The notes beneath the pieces are model-generated. The model ran no database searches. It was not told the DNA's origin and worked only from the letters and a program-made list of their open reading frames with translations. Positions 36,746 to 49,729 of a stretch of 64,000 nucleotides of DNA are shown here, piece by piece. Position numbers and translations under genes: made by a program. Location of the stretch: NCBI GenBank assembly GCA_038380795.1, contig CM076266.1, forward strand, positions 8,268,001-8,332,000. Reading direction: 5' to 3'. Within the stretch, counting starts at the first letter, position 1; each line of letters opens with the position of its first letter. The stretch comes from Pyrocephalus nanus (lineage: Eukaryota > Chordata > Aves > Passeriformes > Tyrannidae).

Positions 36746-38552
36746 TTAGAGGCTTGTGCTTCAAGATCTAGCATCAGTAGTCTGACAAGGGTAGTGGCTA
36801 CATCATCTGTGAGGAGGAAGGAGCGTTTGAAGTAGCAAGTTTGAGTCACAACAAGAACCAGACATGCTGCAGCGGTAAGAACGATTAGTGTTTCTTCCTG
36901 TGAGGAGGTGTAGTATCAGGAATGAGATGTCTGCTCTGTGGTCAGAGAGAGAGGACTCTATATAAACATTTCTGATGAAAGGTAGCACAAATGGCTCTTA
37001 TTTTTCCTCCATGGGCCCCTTTGTAAGACATCACTTGTAGATCAAGATAAATAATATATGAGTGCATGAGTGCAGGCATAGATCACACCTTCTCAGAGAT
37101 CAGATGTTTCTCTTCTTTTAAAGGTTTCAGAACAGAAATAAAAGTCAGTATTGATGATCTTATTGGTCATCATGTAACATGCAGTTGTGCCTTGAAAATT
37201 AAATACATAGTGCCTTTGGGGTGAGGTCAGTGAGTTAACCTTGCATTAGATACTTGGATCCAGTGAGCAGAAATTAACCTATTCGTTGCCTTCATTCATA
37301 AACCACCTTGATTTCAAACTTTGTTAACACTTCCAGCAGTAAATAAAAATTGGTAGATCTCTCTCTCCCTCTTAGGCCAGCCAATACTATTAACCACATC
37401 TTCTACTTTTATTTTAGTGTTCATGTGGTGCATTTGAAAGATCTTTTTAGCTTCCCAGTGTAACGTTTAGATGAGTCTGACAGTGCTGGGGAAACTTAGG
37501 GTACTTGCCATCATTTGATGAGAAGAAACAGAGGTCTCATCCCTATTTTTAGCAGTGAAGTCCTTTTCCTCCATCAGCAGAGCTGCTCCCCTCCCCATCA
37601 GGGTGTCGCAGACACCATGGTCAGAAGTATGGGGTGGTAGTGGTGATCCCTGCTGGCCTTGAGTTTGTGAAATGCCCCATTTTCCATTCATAATCTGTGC
37701 AGAGGAGAAGAAGCTCTTGGTTGTCCCCAGTATTATTTCTGACAAATGAAACTGTTTCAAATAACAGCAAGCATTGGACCTCATGCTTCAGGGACCAAGG
37801 AGGGAATTTCCCTTTGGTAAAGAATTGTGTGCTCACACATAAAACTCCACACAAACACATAAGGAACATAAGGAATATGCCCCACAGATGAAGAAAGACC
37901 CCCAGATGGGACAGTATAGCAATCCCAGGTGACATGTTGAATCATCCTTGCCTGAGTATCGACCTGGTTCATGGGCTCAGGACATGTTGACTTCCAGATT
38001 TTTGAACTGGGTAGGTATTTTCCAGGAGATCAGACTGCAAAAGTCAGCATGATTCTTCATCTATTGTTTCCCAGAAAGTGTGGGGGGATCATTTTGGCTA
38101 ATCCCAATTAATCAGTTCCCTGCTAATGCAGAAGTCTAAGGCTCTCTTTTCTGTTCTTTGAGTGATAGGAGGTCAAATGAGATAATTTGGTCGATTCTTT
38201 TCTTCTTGAACCATAAAAAACTGTGAAATGGGAATTTAGAACATTTGGCTTGTACTCAATGGAAGACAGAGTTGTTGCTGCCATAATTTAAAGGGAGTTA
38301 TGATAGAAATGGATGTAATATGCCCTTGAGAACTCTGAGCTTTTATACCCAAAACAAATGATAGAGGTAAGGGTAATGATCAAAGACAAGCCGCACTGCA
38401 GAGATTTTGGGTTGCCTGGAGGTAGGGTGTTTGTCCTTGCCCACCTACAGGTCCCCCCCTGCAGCCTGTAAACTGGAACAGCTCTGCTGCAACCAGCAAA
38501 ATTGTTTGAATTCCCAGCCAGCAGATAATTTGCTCTTCCACATTTGTAGTTG

Positions 38553-39447
38553 TGCCTGACAAATTTGGTGGCCTTCTATGATGGGCTTACAGCAGTGGTG
38601 GATAAGGGAGGAGTGACTTATGTCATCTAACTGGACTTCTGCAAAGAATTTGACGCTGTCCCACACAACATCCTTGTCTCTAAAATGGAGAGACGTGGAT
38701 TTGGTGGGAGGACCACTCGGGGATTAAGGAAATGTCTGGACTGTTGCACTCAAAGAGTTGCAGTCAAGAGCTCGATGTCCAGCTGGAAGCCAGGGAACAG
38801 TGGTGGTCCTCAAGGGTTTGTGCTTAACATCTTTGTCAGTGACATGGACAGTGGCATTGAGCAAACCTCAGCAGGTTTGCTGATGGCACCAAGCTGAGTG
38901 GTGTGGGTGACACACTGCAGGGAAGGGATGCCATCCAGAGGCATCTGGACAGGCTGGAGAGGTGGGACTGTGTGAACCTTATGATGGTTGATGAGACCAA
39001 GTGCAAGGTTGTGCACCTGGGTCAGGACAACCCCAAGCACAAAGACAGACAGGGTAAAGAAAGGACTGAGAGCAGCTCTGGATTACCGGAAGGATTCGAG
39101 GTTGTTGGTGGATGAGAAGCTCAACATGCCATATGCACTTGCCACCCAGAAACCCAATCACATCCTGGGCTGCATCACAAGAAACATGACCAGTAGGGTG
39201 AGGGAGGTGATTCTGTCCCTCTACTCCACTCTGGTGGGATCCCACCTAGAGTGCTGCATCCAGCTTTGAGGCCCCCAAAATAATAACACAGACCTGCTGC
39301 AGTGAGTCCAGATGAAGCCATAAAAGGGCTGGATCACCTCTTCTATGGAGACAGGATGAGAGAGTTGGTATTATTCAGCCTGGAGAAGAGAAGGCACTGG
39401 GAAGACTATAGCACCTTCCAACCCAAACCCTTCTATGATTCTATGAA
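38553..39447 (+). repeat. CR1 LINE, 5'-truncated, internally deleted
   Basis: Sense-strand avian CR1 fragment covering the reverse transcriptase (RT) palm to the C-terminal part of ORF2, plus the extreme 3' end. Frames carry RT-like segments: near 38685 'MERRGFGG..TTRG..CLDCCTQR', then 'GGPQG..NIFVSDMDSGIE', then 'KCKVVHLGQDNPKHK' and 'ILGCI..REVILSLYSTLV', then 'HLFYGDRMRELVLFSLEKRR'. The coding frame is broken several times. The position of the catalytic FADD motif reads FADG (38876-38887). The copy ends in 'cttctatgattctatga', the CR1 tail, and lacks poly-A. After 39414 the sequence jumps from ORF2 straight to the tail; about 297 bp present in the copy at 50519-51413 are missing. It is not a working element. 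Confidence 0.95.
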
Positions 39448-39839
39448 GGAACAGTCACAAACATGGGAAATAACAAGAAACTCCAAAACACCATTTGAAG
39501 GTGATAAAATCACTGATTTGTACAGTTATCCAGGCAATATTGATAGGAAAGGAGTGTCAGGGAGAGTGTATGGAGTAACTAGTGGCAATAAGGAAATATT
39601 TTTCCTGGAAACTCAATTAAAATTAAAGCAAACACAGCCATCTTCTTCTTTAGACAAGAGAGTTCAGCTGGCAGCTCTGAGAGTTGGTTTTTTATGACAG
39701 TGTTTAGCAGCACTTCTCTTATGAGAAATAGCTAGTAAAATATTCACCTTCTCTGTGGGACTTTATGCATTGGGGCCAGGATTCCTCATTAAGCCTGGTC
39801 CTTGGTTTAAAGTGTTTTTCACCACTCTCTGGTGAGGAT

Positions 39840-40110
39840 AAATCTCAGCTAATGGTGGATTTGATAAGACAGCAGTTTTATGATCCAAATACATTGCGTT
39901 GTCTATGAATATAGCCTATTTTTGTCAGTTACATTGGAAAGAAATAAATTACTCATCAGTCAATCCATTATTATTATAATAAGAGCACGGCACTACTTAA
40001 TTGCATCAGTTAAGTGGATATGACTTTGCCAATGCTCATAAATGCCATTACATCAATCCACAGAAATGGACTTGTTGATTTATTAGATGATGATGGACAA
40101 AGAAGATGTT
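39840..40110. promoter_or_regulatory. Candidate conserved noncoding block
   Basis: AT-rich block with a GATA word (GATAAG, 39863-39868), a MEF2-like CTATTTTTG near 39917, repeated homeodomain-like ATCCATTA and TTAATTGC, and an NKX2-like TTAAGTGG at 40010-40017. It reads as one continuous unit without frames or repeats. Enhancer function is a guess from texture. Confidence 0.25.
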
Positions 40111-41159
40111 GCAATCTCTTTTATAATTTAACCTGTACTTAAGATGTATAGGTGTTTAAGGCCAATACATGTATAGTTGTTACCACAGAGAGGGAAAGGG
40201 AAAAGGGAATTGTAAACCATAACAACCTCTATCAAGTAATGTCTATTTTGGTATGTGTAATAATCCTGGACATGCATTTATGTAACACACTGTATGGTAC
40301 TTAAGCTGCTCTGGGCTATCATGTACAGTAAATCCACATTTAATCAAAAGACCTGTGGCAAATGATTGAGTACTGTAAATTTTCTCTACCATGGAGAAAT
40401 ATAACTGCAGAACAGCAGTTCCACAGATGAACTGCAGCCATGTGGACTGTCTAGTAATAATAAATTTCTCAGAGGAACTCCAGGCCCATCACTGGTGATT
40501 TATTTACCGAGTGCCTGTTTTCATTTACTTATATGTTTTTGACAACAAATCACTAGTGAGTGGTAAGCCAATGAATGCAGTCCCAGGATATCATTACAAG
40601 GAATAAGGACAAATAGACTGTTGTTGTGATTTGATAATGCACCTGCAATAGCTCTTCAGTTATTTTTGCACTATTTCATTTGTCTGCACGAAAGGCCTTC
40701 TGCACACTGGATAAAGGTCAGAAATGATATAAAAATGGAAGTCATGCCAACTTTTGTGAAAGCTGCTTCTATTTTTCTTTTGCTCCTAAGTGCCTCAATG
40801 AAACAATGTGTTTATACCTTCTTCTGTCTTCTACCTATATTTTGGGATAAAGGTGCTCTTTGAGAATAACCTGATGGGGGAGTTTTAAAAGGTAGTCTTC
40901 CAGCAGCCCTCTTCACCAAGAAAAAAGTCCAGGCTTTCTCAAGTGTCTGAAATTCATTTAGAAAACTGACTGGAGCAGTTATATTCAAATAATTCCTCCC
41001 AGAAGAGCCCTGGAAGCTCATGGTTGAGAAGCTCTTTAAAAAGCTGCAAAGTGTGTCTACAAACACAGATAGTAGTTGTTTAAAATTCCGACTCAGAACA
41101 TTTGTGTGAAAATCTGCATAAATTCTAAAGTTCATATGCAACCTTAAATAGCTGACAGA

Positions 41160-41370
41160 AATGAGAAATAGGTTGAAATTTAATTTCTTTCAATTAATTA
41201 AATATTGAGATTTGATATTTTTACTATTTGCACTTTTGACTCCCCAGCGGGTATAATATTATATTAGGCTTCTCAATAAGTCTTCTAATTATAATGCATC
41301 ATATGAAGCCTAGAAGGTCAGCATCTTATTAGAAATAAAAATTGAAACTTTGATATAATACTGAATGCTG
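41160..41370. promoter_or_regulatory. Candidate conserved noncoding block
   Basis: Very AT-rich with many homeodomain-like words (AATTAATTAAAT, TCTAATTATAATGCATCAT). No coding frame or repeat identity. It may be a regulatory element or simply AT-rich DNA. Confidence 0.18.
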
Positions 41371-43019
41371 CAGCATCTGTGAAGCTGCCATGCCTGTGTT
41401 ACCAAAAGCCAGATTCTTGTGCCCATTATTCAAGCTGAATAAATAAATTTTTTGTCATGAGGAGCTTCCTTGAAGTCAGTGGACTGTGCAGTAAGTCTCT
41501 CTTTGCCACAACTGAAGGCACCAGGCTCTGACCTCAAATAAGGAAAAAGATTCTGATTTTGCTGAACCTTTGGACCATATTGCACAAGCTGATGGAGTTC
41601 CTGGTAGGCTGACAAAGGAGAAACCTGCACAACAGCCAAGATGTCTGAGTTATCTCAGGAAGGGTGAGAATGGTCGGTCCCTTTTGAGAGCTGCTCTTTG
41701 GGCCACACAGCCCTTTCGACCTCCTCCTGTGGGAGGCCAGCCAAAGGAAAGCCACAAGCCACTTTTCATGGGCTGCTTCTCTGACCGTCATCCTTACCAA
41801 TAAGGGGAAGACAGAGCATCCTTTTGTCTTTCCTCTCAGAGGGGAAAGGCACTGCAGCCCTCTGAGCTTTTACACCACTGTTTCAGGCAACACAGAGACT
41901 TTTCCCCCCACCAAAGGCTCTGTGTCTTCTGGTGGAACCATGAAACCTTGGATAAAGTTTCCAAGGAGCCTGCTCAGACCAAGGGCTGTCCCTGATCACA
42001 CTCTCCAGAGATTTCATCACGTTGCTGCAATGGACATACTTCTGGTTGACAGTTTCAGGACAGACCCAAGAGATCTGATGAAGCATATCAGAAAACACAA
42101 ACCCAAGAGCCCATCAGGTACGTGTCAGAGGGGGATCTAGATCTAGCCTGGATTAAAAAGCATCTCTAGTACACTGACTTGGGTAGCATAACTGACAGCA
42201 GGATTTGGCCCATTGTTTCCTGGGAAAATTAATGAGCTGTAAGAAAAATATCTGACCATCATTTGACTTATCAAAGCCATTGTGACTCCTTCCCTAAATA
42301 ACATTAAGATGAATCACCTATTATTTGAGAATTGAGAGTCACGGTAGTGAGTGAAGCCAAGTTAGGAAAATAGCACTGCCATTACTAGCTTTGCAGGATT
42401 GAACTTGACTTGGAATCTGGGGTTTTGCCCTGACAATACCACAACGTTTGAAATCTTATTTACTTTGTGGGGTTTCTTTTGTACTAACCTACTCACTCTA
42501 ACATCACATGAAACCTTTAATAGCTGTCCTACATACACGGAATTTATCGTCAGCTGCTTGAATCCTGATCTCATGAGCAATGGTGCAAATAAGAATGAGG
42601 GTGCTGCAACCTGCACAGAAATGTCTGGTTTTGTTCTGCAAAATGCAGTCATTGAATTTCACAGTAATTAAATTGAAGCTGCATGTAGATTGCTTGCATT
42701 ACTTTGGGGTTGCATTTTGTTTGATCTTTATTGCTTTCACACATTTCTTAGTGAGGCTTTTCTATGTTCCTTACTCCCTCACTGCTTCAAGTACACAAAT
42801 GGAAAAATATGGGAACCCTCTGGTGGCCAAAATAATATCTGTAAATCCCACTCAGCTTTAACCACCTCTGCACAATATAGGGACAAGGTCAAACTCTGTT
42901 GGGGTTGTCCTATTAGTATGTTTGATCACCTTTCTCTTCTGTCTGTGTACCTCTGTATGTAGCCTGTATGTCTATTGCCTCTGTTACATAAAATGCCCTG
43001 CATTTATCTAGACAATTTA

Positions 43020-43150
43020 GGCAACGTGTTTTTTATTGTGGTTTAAGGTCTGTTGGTCTTTAATTGCTCATCACATGCTCAGTGATTGGGGCATTTCAGA
43101 ACAATTAAATTCCAAAGAAATGTATTAAAGAGTAATTAGGACTGCCTATC
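43020..43150. promoter_or_regulatory. Candidate conserved noncoding block
   Basis: Has a RUNX-like TGTGGTTT at 43037-43044, TTTAATTGCTC and AGTAATTAGG homeodomain-like words, and GAACAATTAAATT. Motif texture only. Confidence 0.2.
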
Positions 43151-43199
43151 ATATAGTCCTCTGTTCAGGTCAGTCCAGATGTGGGCATGTTTTAAGATA

Positions 43200-43470
43200 A
43201 TAGAATCATAGACTCACACAACAATTTAGGCTGGAAGAGACCTTAAAGATCATCTTGTTCCACCCTCCCTGACATGGGCAGGGACACCTTCCACTAGACC
43301 AGGTTGCTCAAAGCCCCATCTAACCTGGCCTTGAACACTTCCAGGGATGGGAAGCCACAGCTTCTCTGAGCAAGCTGTTCCAGTTGGGCAGCCTCACCAC
43401 TCGCACAGTAAAAAATTTCTTCCTAATATCTAATCCAAACCTACTCTTTTTCAGTTTAAAGCTCTTATCT
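43200..43470 (-). repeat. CR1 LINE 3' end fragment
   Basis: 'atagaatcatagactcacac', then 'aggctggaagagacctta', 'ccactagaccaggttgctca', 'cctggccttgaacacttcca', 'gtaaaaaatttcttcctaat' and 'tttttcagtttaaagc'. Classic avian CR1 3' end in antisense, about 270 nt, 5' truncated. It matches the usual CR1 word order with few gaps, so it is fairly young. Confidence 0.95.
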
Positions 43471-46400
43471 TCAAGAACAGATGAAATTTTTCATCATCCT
43501 TCTTCCCCCCTAATATTACTTTTGAGTTTAAAACACAAAAAATATGAGCCCTCCAGTGGCTGGAAAAGCACCTGGTAAATCCAAGGACAGTGATCAGGGG
43601 TTAGGATTTGGGACAACTGAGCATCAATGAATTGGCATAACTTGTCTGCCCACTGTGGAGAGGCTTCTTTTCTACACTTCTGCCATAAGCAATGGCATCA
43701 GGCCTCTAGCAATGAAGACTTAGTTGTCCCCAGCTTCTACTGCGGTGGCATTTGGAATTTTTTTTGTCTTGTCAGCTTATTATGTTTCCTAATAAAAGTG
43801 TAGACTCCTCTCAGTTTTCTTTCAAAGTGCAAGGTAAGCCCACAGGACTGTCTCAATTTTCTTAAAAATCTTCCCTGGAAGCTGCAAAAGTATTTAAATT
43901 CTGCCAAAGACCTATGGAACACAGTTTTCTAGTGCCCTCCAGTCTGCAAAATGGATGAAGGTCTGGTATGAATCACCACTTTTCCATTTTGTGCCATTGT
44001 ACAATCAATACACACTCATATAAATAAGGATGCAATGGCCAAGGCTCCAGAGGGATTTGGGACCCACAGATTGCTGCATCAGAAAGTGGTTGCATCAGAT
44101 TCCTGCTCTTTTCTGCTGATCTTAACGCAAATTTTATTGCTAGGTTGACAAATTTGGCCCACTGAAAGGCTCGTGACAATTGCGACAATCAGCATTTCCT
44201 GATCAATGTGTTGCTTACATTTTTATTCCTTTCTTGTAGGGAAATCAAATATTTTGATTTTCATATATCGATTTAATTATTTCTTGAGAAAGAGCTTATT
44301 CAGGCCACTGTATACTAATTTATGGTCATAAAAAGCATCAAGGAATGTGCATATATGCTGTTCACTTAGATCCTAAGCTCTTCAGTGCAAGAATTGTACA
44401 GTTTTGCCTTGTAATATTCTGCAACAGCCACTGTGACACAGATCCTTTGCAATGCCAGATTCCACGTGTACTGTGGTTTCTTACTTGACATCAACTACTG
44501 GGTATCAGTGAAGCAGTGAAGGGCATTCTTCATCTGCTCTCCTTTGCCACATGAAATTTAAAGACTCTAAATATAAGCAAGTCAATTTTCAAACTCATTT
44601 TAGTCAGTGGAGAAAAGTAGGCGCCAACAAAGAGGAATTAATCACGCTCCATGTTGGATATCTAAGGTGGGTCAGGCATCCCTGAGGAGTGAGCCCAGGC
44701 ACTGGACTGCTGATCATCCACATGTTAAACTGTTGGCCTGTTCCCTGAAAAGGAATGTGTATGTGCCAAACAGCACTCCCCTGGACATTGTCTGGGCACC
44801 TTTCTGGGGAACGATGACCCTAAAGGCTGTCCTGGGACACAACTGTCCCAGATAAAGGTTCACCACTGCACAGCTCTTCACTATTGCCATGCAGTATACC
44901 TATAACCTCTGTTTCATACCATGAAAATATCCATCTGAAAGACTGCAGCACAGCCCTCACGTAATTTCTGACAGTTGCAACTGAAAAACATGATGTCCCA
45001 TGGAGGCAGAAAAGGAAGCCCAAAGGAGACCTAGACCCAGTTCCATGGGTAAACCTAGGCCTTGCTGCTTGGTTTCAAAGTCAGTCTCCTTTACATTCAA
45101 CAATCCATCTTCCCTTTAACAAAATTTTATATAGGTAACCAGATTTTCTTTTTGGTTTCAAAAGGCAGTATTTTTGTCCTATCAACTATATGGTCATTTT
45201 TTATGATTGTATTTTATTTAGGAAAATACAAAGAGATAAGCAAAGCCCAGGAGCAGCAAGTAGGCATAAAAGGACTACATCAAGAGAAGCAATACTTACT
45301 GTTCTGTGGATGTAGCAGTGCTGCTGTATCACAGAGACAAACCTCTTCAAAGGGAACCAGAGAAGCTACAGAGACTCAGCTCACTCAGCCAGTGCAGCCT
45401 TTGGTAGCAGATAAGGGCAAGGAAAAAAGCAGCCATGTATTGACTGTTTCATTAATGTGCTGCTCCTACATTACAGGGAGAAATGCTTTGTGATGATAAC
45501 AGTGTCTTGCAGCTGTCTACCTGTGATTCTGCAGTGTTGCTTTTTTCTGAAAAATCATTTCAAAAAATGTCACCTCCTTGCATTCCTGGGTTCTCACGCA
45601 AATAGGGATGCAAAAGGGGATAGTGTACAATTTGCCTTTCGAGTTCTAGGCACCTAGGACTGGATGTATTGCTAGTTTCTGCCCCTCTCAAGGCATCAGT
45701 TGCTTCAGGGAAGCTGAGTTGCACAGGATCTCTGAATTCCTCAAGACCCGGCATTTAGGAGGCAGTTTGGCCTGCAGAATGGCCTTTGCAATGGCAAGAG
45801 ACATTAAAAAAATACACCATCCATCTATATGGTCCTCCCACTGGCTGGACAGCATGAGCAGTTAGAAACAAGTAATCAATTACACACGAAGTGGTCACAT
45901 GCAGCCAGCAGCATGTGACACAGCCCATGCACAACCCTGCAGTGCCATTTCTGCAGGTTCTTCTGCAAAGGGAGTTGCACTTAAGGTCCATGTCAAGGCA
46001 AGCAAAGGGGAAACAGCTTCTCATTTCTCAGCAGCCTGTAGCAAATTGATTGTGTTTTGGTTTCATGGCTTGGGGAGGAGTAGATGAAGGCAGGGCACAG
46101 CACCCCAGCAATGTGGGCTGTGTTCAGACCACCTACAAGAAATAGGTGCTTCTCTTAGTTGTCGTGACTGTTATGGCAATTTAGTTCAATAAAGCAGTGA
46201 GCACACCAGACGCCCACAAGCCAGGTCTGCCAGATCTTGGCTCCCTGTGCAGACAGTGGATGGGAGCAGTCACTGTGCCTGAGTTAGGCACTTGCAGTAG
46301 GAGGGCTCAATGAAGCCCCATGTGCTTCTGCCTCATCTGCAGAACTATATTGCTTTGTACTCAAGGAGGCTATGTAATGCTGCCAGAAACTGATTAACAT

Positions 46401-46724
46401 CTGAATCACGTTGTCCTCTGTCTGTGTGGCAGATATAAATAGGTTGCAGTAGAGGTGGGCTGTGTCCACGAGCGCTTGTCTCCTTAGGGGATGGTCTTAT
46501 CTACATGCACACAAAGTAGAAGCCTGAGCCTTCTCAGGCAAACTTCCAAGATATTCCCCTTGTGGTGAGGAGCTATCCTGCTGATCCTGTGCTGTGGAAT
46601 TGCCCCTCTGACCCCTTGTCTCAGAGGCTTTACTGCTGGCAGGCACACTGCGACACAGGTCTCCACCCATCCGACCCACACAGGGCTGGACAGCTGAGCA
46701 ACTAGTGAAACTGCACCAGCTGAA

Positions 46725-46850
46725 ATTTGCTTTCAGTTTATTATCTATGTAGTGTCACTATAAAGGTCTGAGCTAATCTTAGCTGCATAATGGGCTGGTA
46801 GAAAGTATTCTATTTGTTATGCAAATAAATATTTGCTTCAAATGTGGTTT
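46725..46850. promoter_or_regulatory. Candidate conserved noncoding block with POU octamer
   Basis: Contains a perfect POU-type octamer ATGCAAAT at 46819-46826, overlapping a symmetric GCAAAT-AAAT-ATTTGC element at 46821-46836, next to CTGCATAATGGG and TTTATTATC words. No frame or repeat signature. Regulatory role is inferred. Confidence 0.22.
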
Positions 46851-49712
46851 CCCAAAGTATGGTCACCTTGCACGCATCTGCTTCCAAAAATGCATCTGCT
46901 TTACAACAAGGTAGTAATTATCCTTTCCTCAAGGGGGTTCAGTTTGAACCTACTATGTGTACTAGACTGCTGGCGAAGTTTTTAATTTTGGTTTATGATG
47001 TTTGTAGTTTTTGGAGGCACAGGATCAAACGCTTGAAATGCAGTATTCATCTGATACTACGTACCAACCCCAAATACAGGTACGGTTTGCTTGGTGGGCT
47101 TTTTTCTCCTTCAAGAACAGCTCTTTTCTCCTGCACTTTTTTTTTTCCCCCTTAAAACATCAGTCAGTTGAGTGGACAGACACAGAAAGCAAGTAACTTC
47201 ATTTTACTGGTAAAATACCTTAGTGGAGTAACACAATAGCATTATCATCCTTCTTTTTTACTGGTTCTTCTTTTAATCTGTGTGTCATAATAGTGTCATT
47301 AGAGGGTGACTTCATCTTTTTAGCAGGCTATTTCTGCAGTACTTAATGTCTGTTTGATCTTTCATTCAGATATCTATTACCATACATATCTATTATAAGT
47401 TGAAAAGGTTTTTAGTCTGACATAACATTGGAAGGGAAGAAATGTCAGCTTCATTAAACCTCACAGTTCTGAGACTGTAGGTAAATTACTTATTCAGCAC
47501 ATTTTTTAAGAAATACACTGAAAAAAAAGTCTTATGAAGATATGTAGTTTTTCTTTATTTATCTTCCCACTTCTCTTTAATCCACCTATTAATGCACTTT
47601 GCTCTGTTTTCTATAGAAAGGGAGCAGTGAGTGAGGCAGTGTCTTGAATGAAGAAATAAAGCAATGCCTGAGCCCAGTTTCTCCTGGACTGAGCAGCTGA
47701 GTGAGCTCAGGGCTGGGAATAAGAGGGAGGAGGAGGCTGGGGAGTGACATTGTCCTCAGCTTCTCACATGCCACAGCCCCATATTGCAGTGGGTGATTCC
47801 AAGGGTGAACCCATAGCTCTGCACTCCAAGGCAACACTGTTCTGCCATGATAAACTTGGGGGGGGATGGAGGGGTGGTGTTAAAGCAGCAGAATACTGTG
47901 TGAAGTCCCAAGGCTTCCAAAGTCAATAAGGAGACTTCATTTTTTTCCCCTCTTGATCCATAACATTGGGCTGATAAGTAACCTGTGTGAACTAGGGTCT
48001 GATTCAGCAATGAGCATAAGCACTTTCACAACTTCCAGTGCAATGATCATCCCAGAAAAGCAGACAGAATGCCCATCAGGGTGATGTTCTGTATTTATGT
48101 GGCTTGCTGAACTAGGACTGTGAGAGCACAGACAGTGACTGCTTCTCTCTCAGGATTTGCAGCTCTTCATCTGCCGAACAATGCTCAGCAGTGGCACCAA
48201 GGCTGATAGTCTGGGCATCAAACAGCACAAAACCGAAGTCCTTTTGAAGCAGGGATGTGCAGAATGCATACAGAAAGGCATGAGAAGAAGGCAAGCTCAG
48301 GGGGCTGAAGCTCAAAGGTATTAGCACACACTGGCTACTAACTCTTATGTAAACTAATAGCTGACACCTCCACTTTATGTTTCGCTCCCTTGAGGGATCT
48401 GGCAGGTGAGTTTGGGGGTGCAGAAGCTATGCTTTAGATATGAATTGCTTTAAGCATAAATATGACTAGAACAAGGATATGCCCTGCTGTAACTCCCTCT
48501 ATAACTCCAGCACCGCTCTTTCATTCAGCTTTCAGCGACATGTGCAGTAGTGTCTTGGTTGTCTTGACTGAAAGAATGATACTGTGTGTTTTAGCTGGAT
48601 CTTCTTTGCTGCAGTCCATAACAGATGCCATTGGTGTTTTTGTTACTATCGCTGCTTGATGGCTCTCTGCAACTGCACTTCACATTCCTGAAGCTGAAAG
48701 TTTTGTTCTCTTAGCCACCGAGAAACACTACACTCTTATTTTGGAGTCTCCCTGCATTCCAAGATAGCACCGGTAACAGAGGACACACAAGGGTCAACAG
48801 CTCCTCAGCCAGCAGCACAACCTCATTCATTGCAGCAAAGAGGTTTTCAGAGTTTGGGAATGCCCTAAAGAGCTTTACCTTCTGTGTCCCAAAATGGATG
48901 TAATTTGCTCTTTGTTCCTAGGCAACGCAGGGAGACACAGACAGCTGTCGTCAAATATTCTGCACCAAAATAGTCCCTTCAGTGAAAAATCTCACTTGGG
49001 GTCTTGAATTCACACTGGGCACCTTTGGGTTTGTGATTAGTCATGGCATGCTTGTGCCATTGCTAGAATAAGACAAAGCTGGCAGCAAGCTTAAAGTACA
49101 GTGTGTAATGACATTTGCACTAAATTGTTCCAGAAACACCTTTCCCTTTGGAGCAACTGGGAAAAAGAAGGTGAGAACTTTTAGCATAATACACCTTCAG
49201 CCATGTGAAATTCTGCCTTGGATTTTGTGTCTATTAACCTGACAACAGAGATTCACAATTGCAAATGAGGACTGTACTTGGCCATGGATAATATAGACAA
49301 TACAAAGATTTAGGTGCAAAAGGAGAGATCAAGGTGTTTTGACAAGATGTTTAGAACTCCTGTAGCATTTTATCTCATTACATCTGAGATGTGAAGTTCG
49401 AATAGTTGATATGCACTTGGTCTGAGGAGTTGTCACCAACTTTCAGGCAATTTTTCCCAAGTGACAAAATTTTACAAGCAGCCTGTGAAGTTCCTCTTCA
49501 GAACCAGCGTATAAACCCGGTCATCTCAGATAGAATGACCATGACAGCAGTGTCATCTCTATTTGCCTGTTTCTATTACCAGAAACCAAAGATTTCATTT
49601 CCAAGTTACCTGTAGCAATATTGTGTTATTTCTTCCCTGCGAGAGAAATGGGATAAATGATTTTTCAGTTCCTTTCCAGACCTACCACTGCACAGTCTTT
49701 TTAACCAGCAAC

Positions 49713-49729
49713 TTTTTTTTTTTTTTTTT
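49713..49729. repeat. Poly-T run, 17 nt
   Basis: Uninterrupted 17 T. Simple homopolymer. Confidence 0.9.

Larger units (their letters stand above)
33831..38552. other. Noncoding sequence, no gene seen
   Basis: Unique-looking DNA with an (AAT)n stretch at 35417-35434 and a candidate regulatory block at 36590-36745. Frames such as 34271-34579 and 37467-37935 have no known domains. No RNA genes seen. Confidence 0.5.
39448..43199. other. Noncoding sequence, no gene seen
   Basis: Includes two AT-rich blocks listed separately (39840-40110 and 41160-41370) and one at 43020-43150. Frames around 40812-41141, 41534-42140 and 42362-42962 overlap on both strands and match nothing recognisable. A short 'gcaggatttggccc' near 42200 may be a stub of the old amniote repeat. 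Confidence 0.5.

Noticed and set aside
45062..45493. 143-codon plus-strand frame
   Set aside because: No domain or known family. The hydrophobic start arises from T-rich DNA.
46080..46500. Possible solo LTR (TG..AATAAA-like words)
   Set aside because: A 'caataaagcag' word is present, but I could not find paired ends, target duplications or a second copy in the window.
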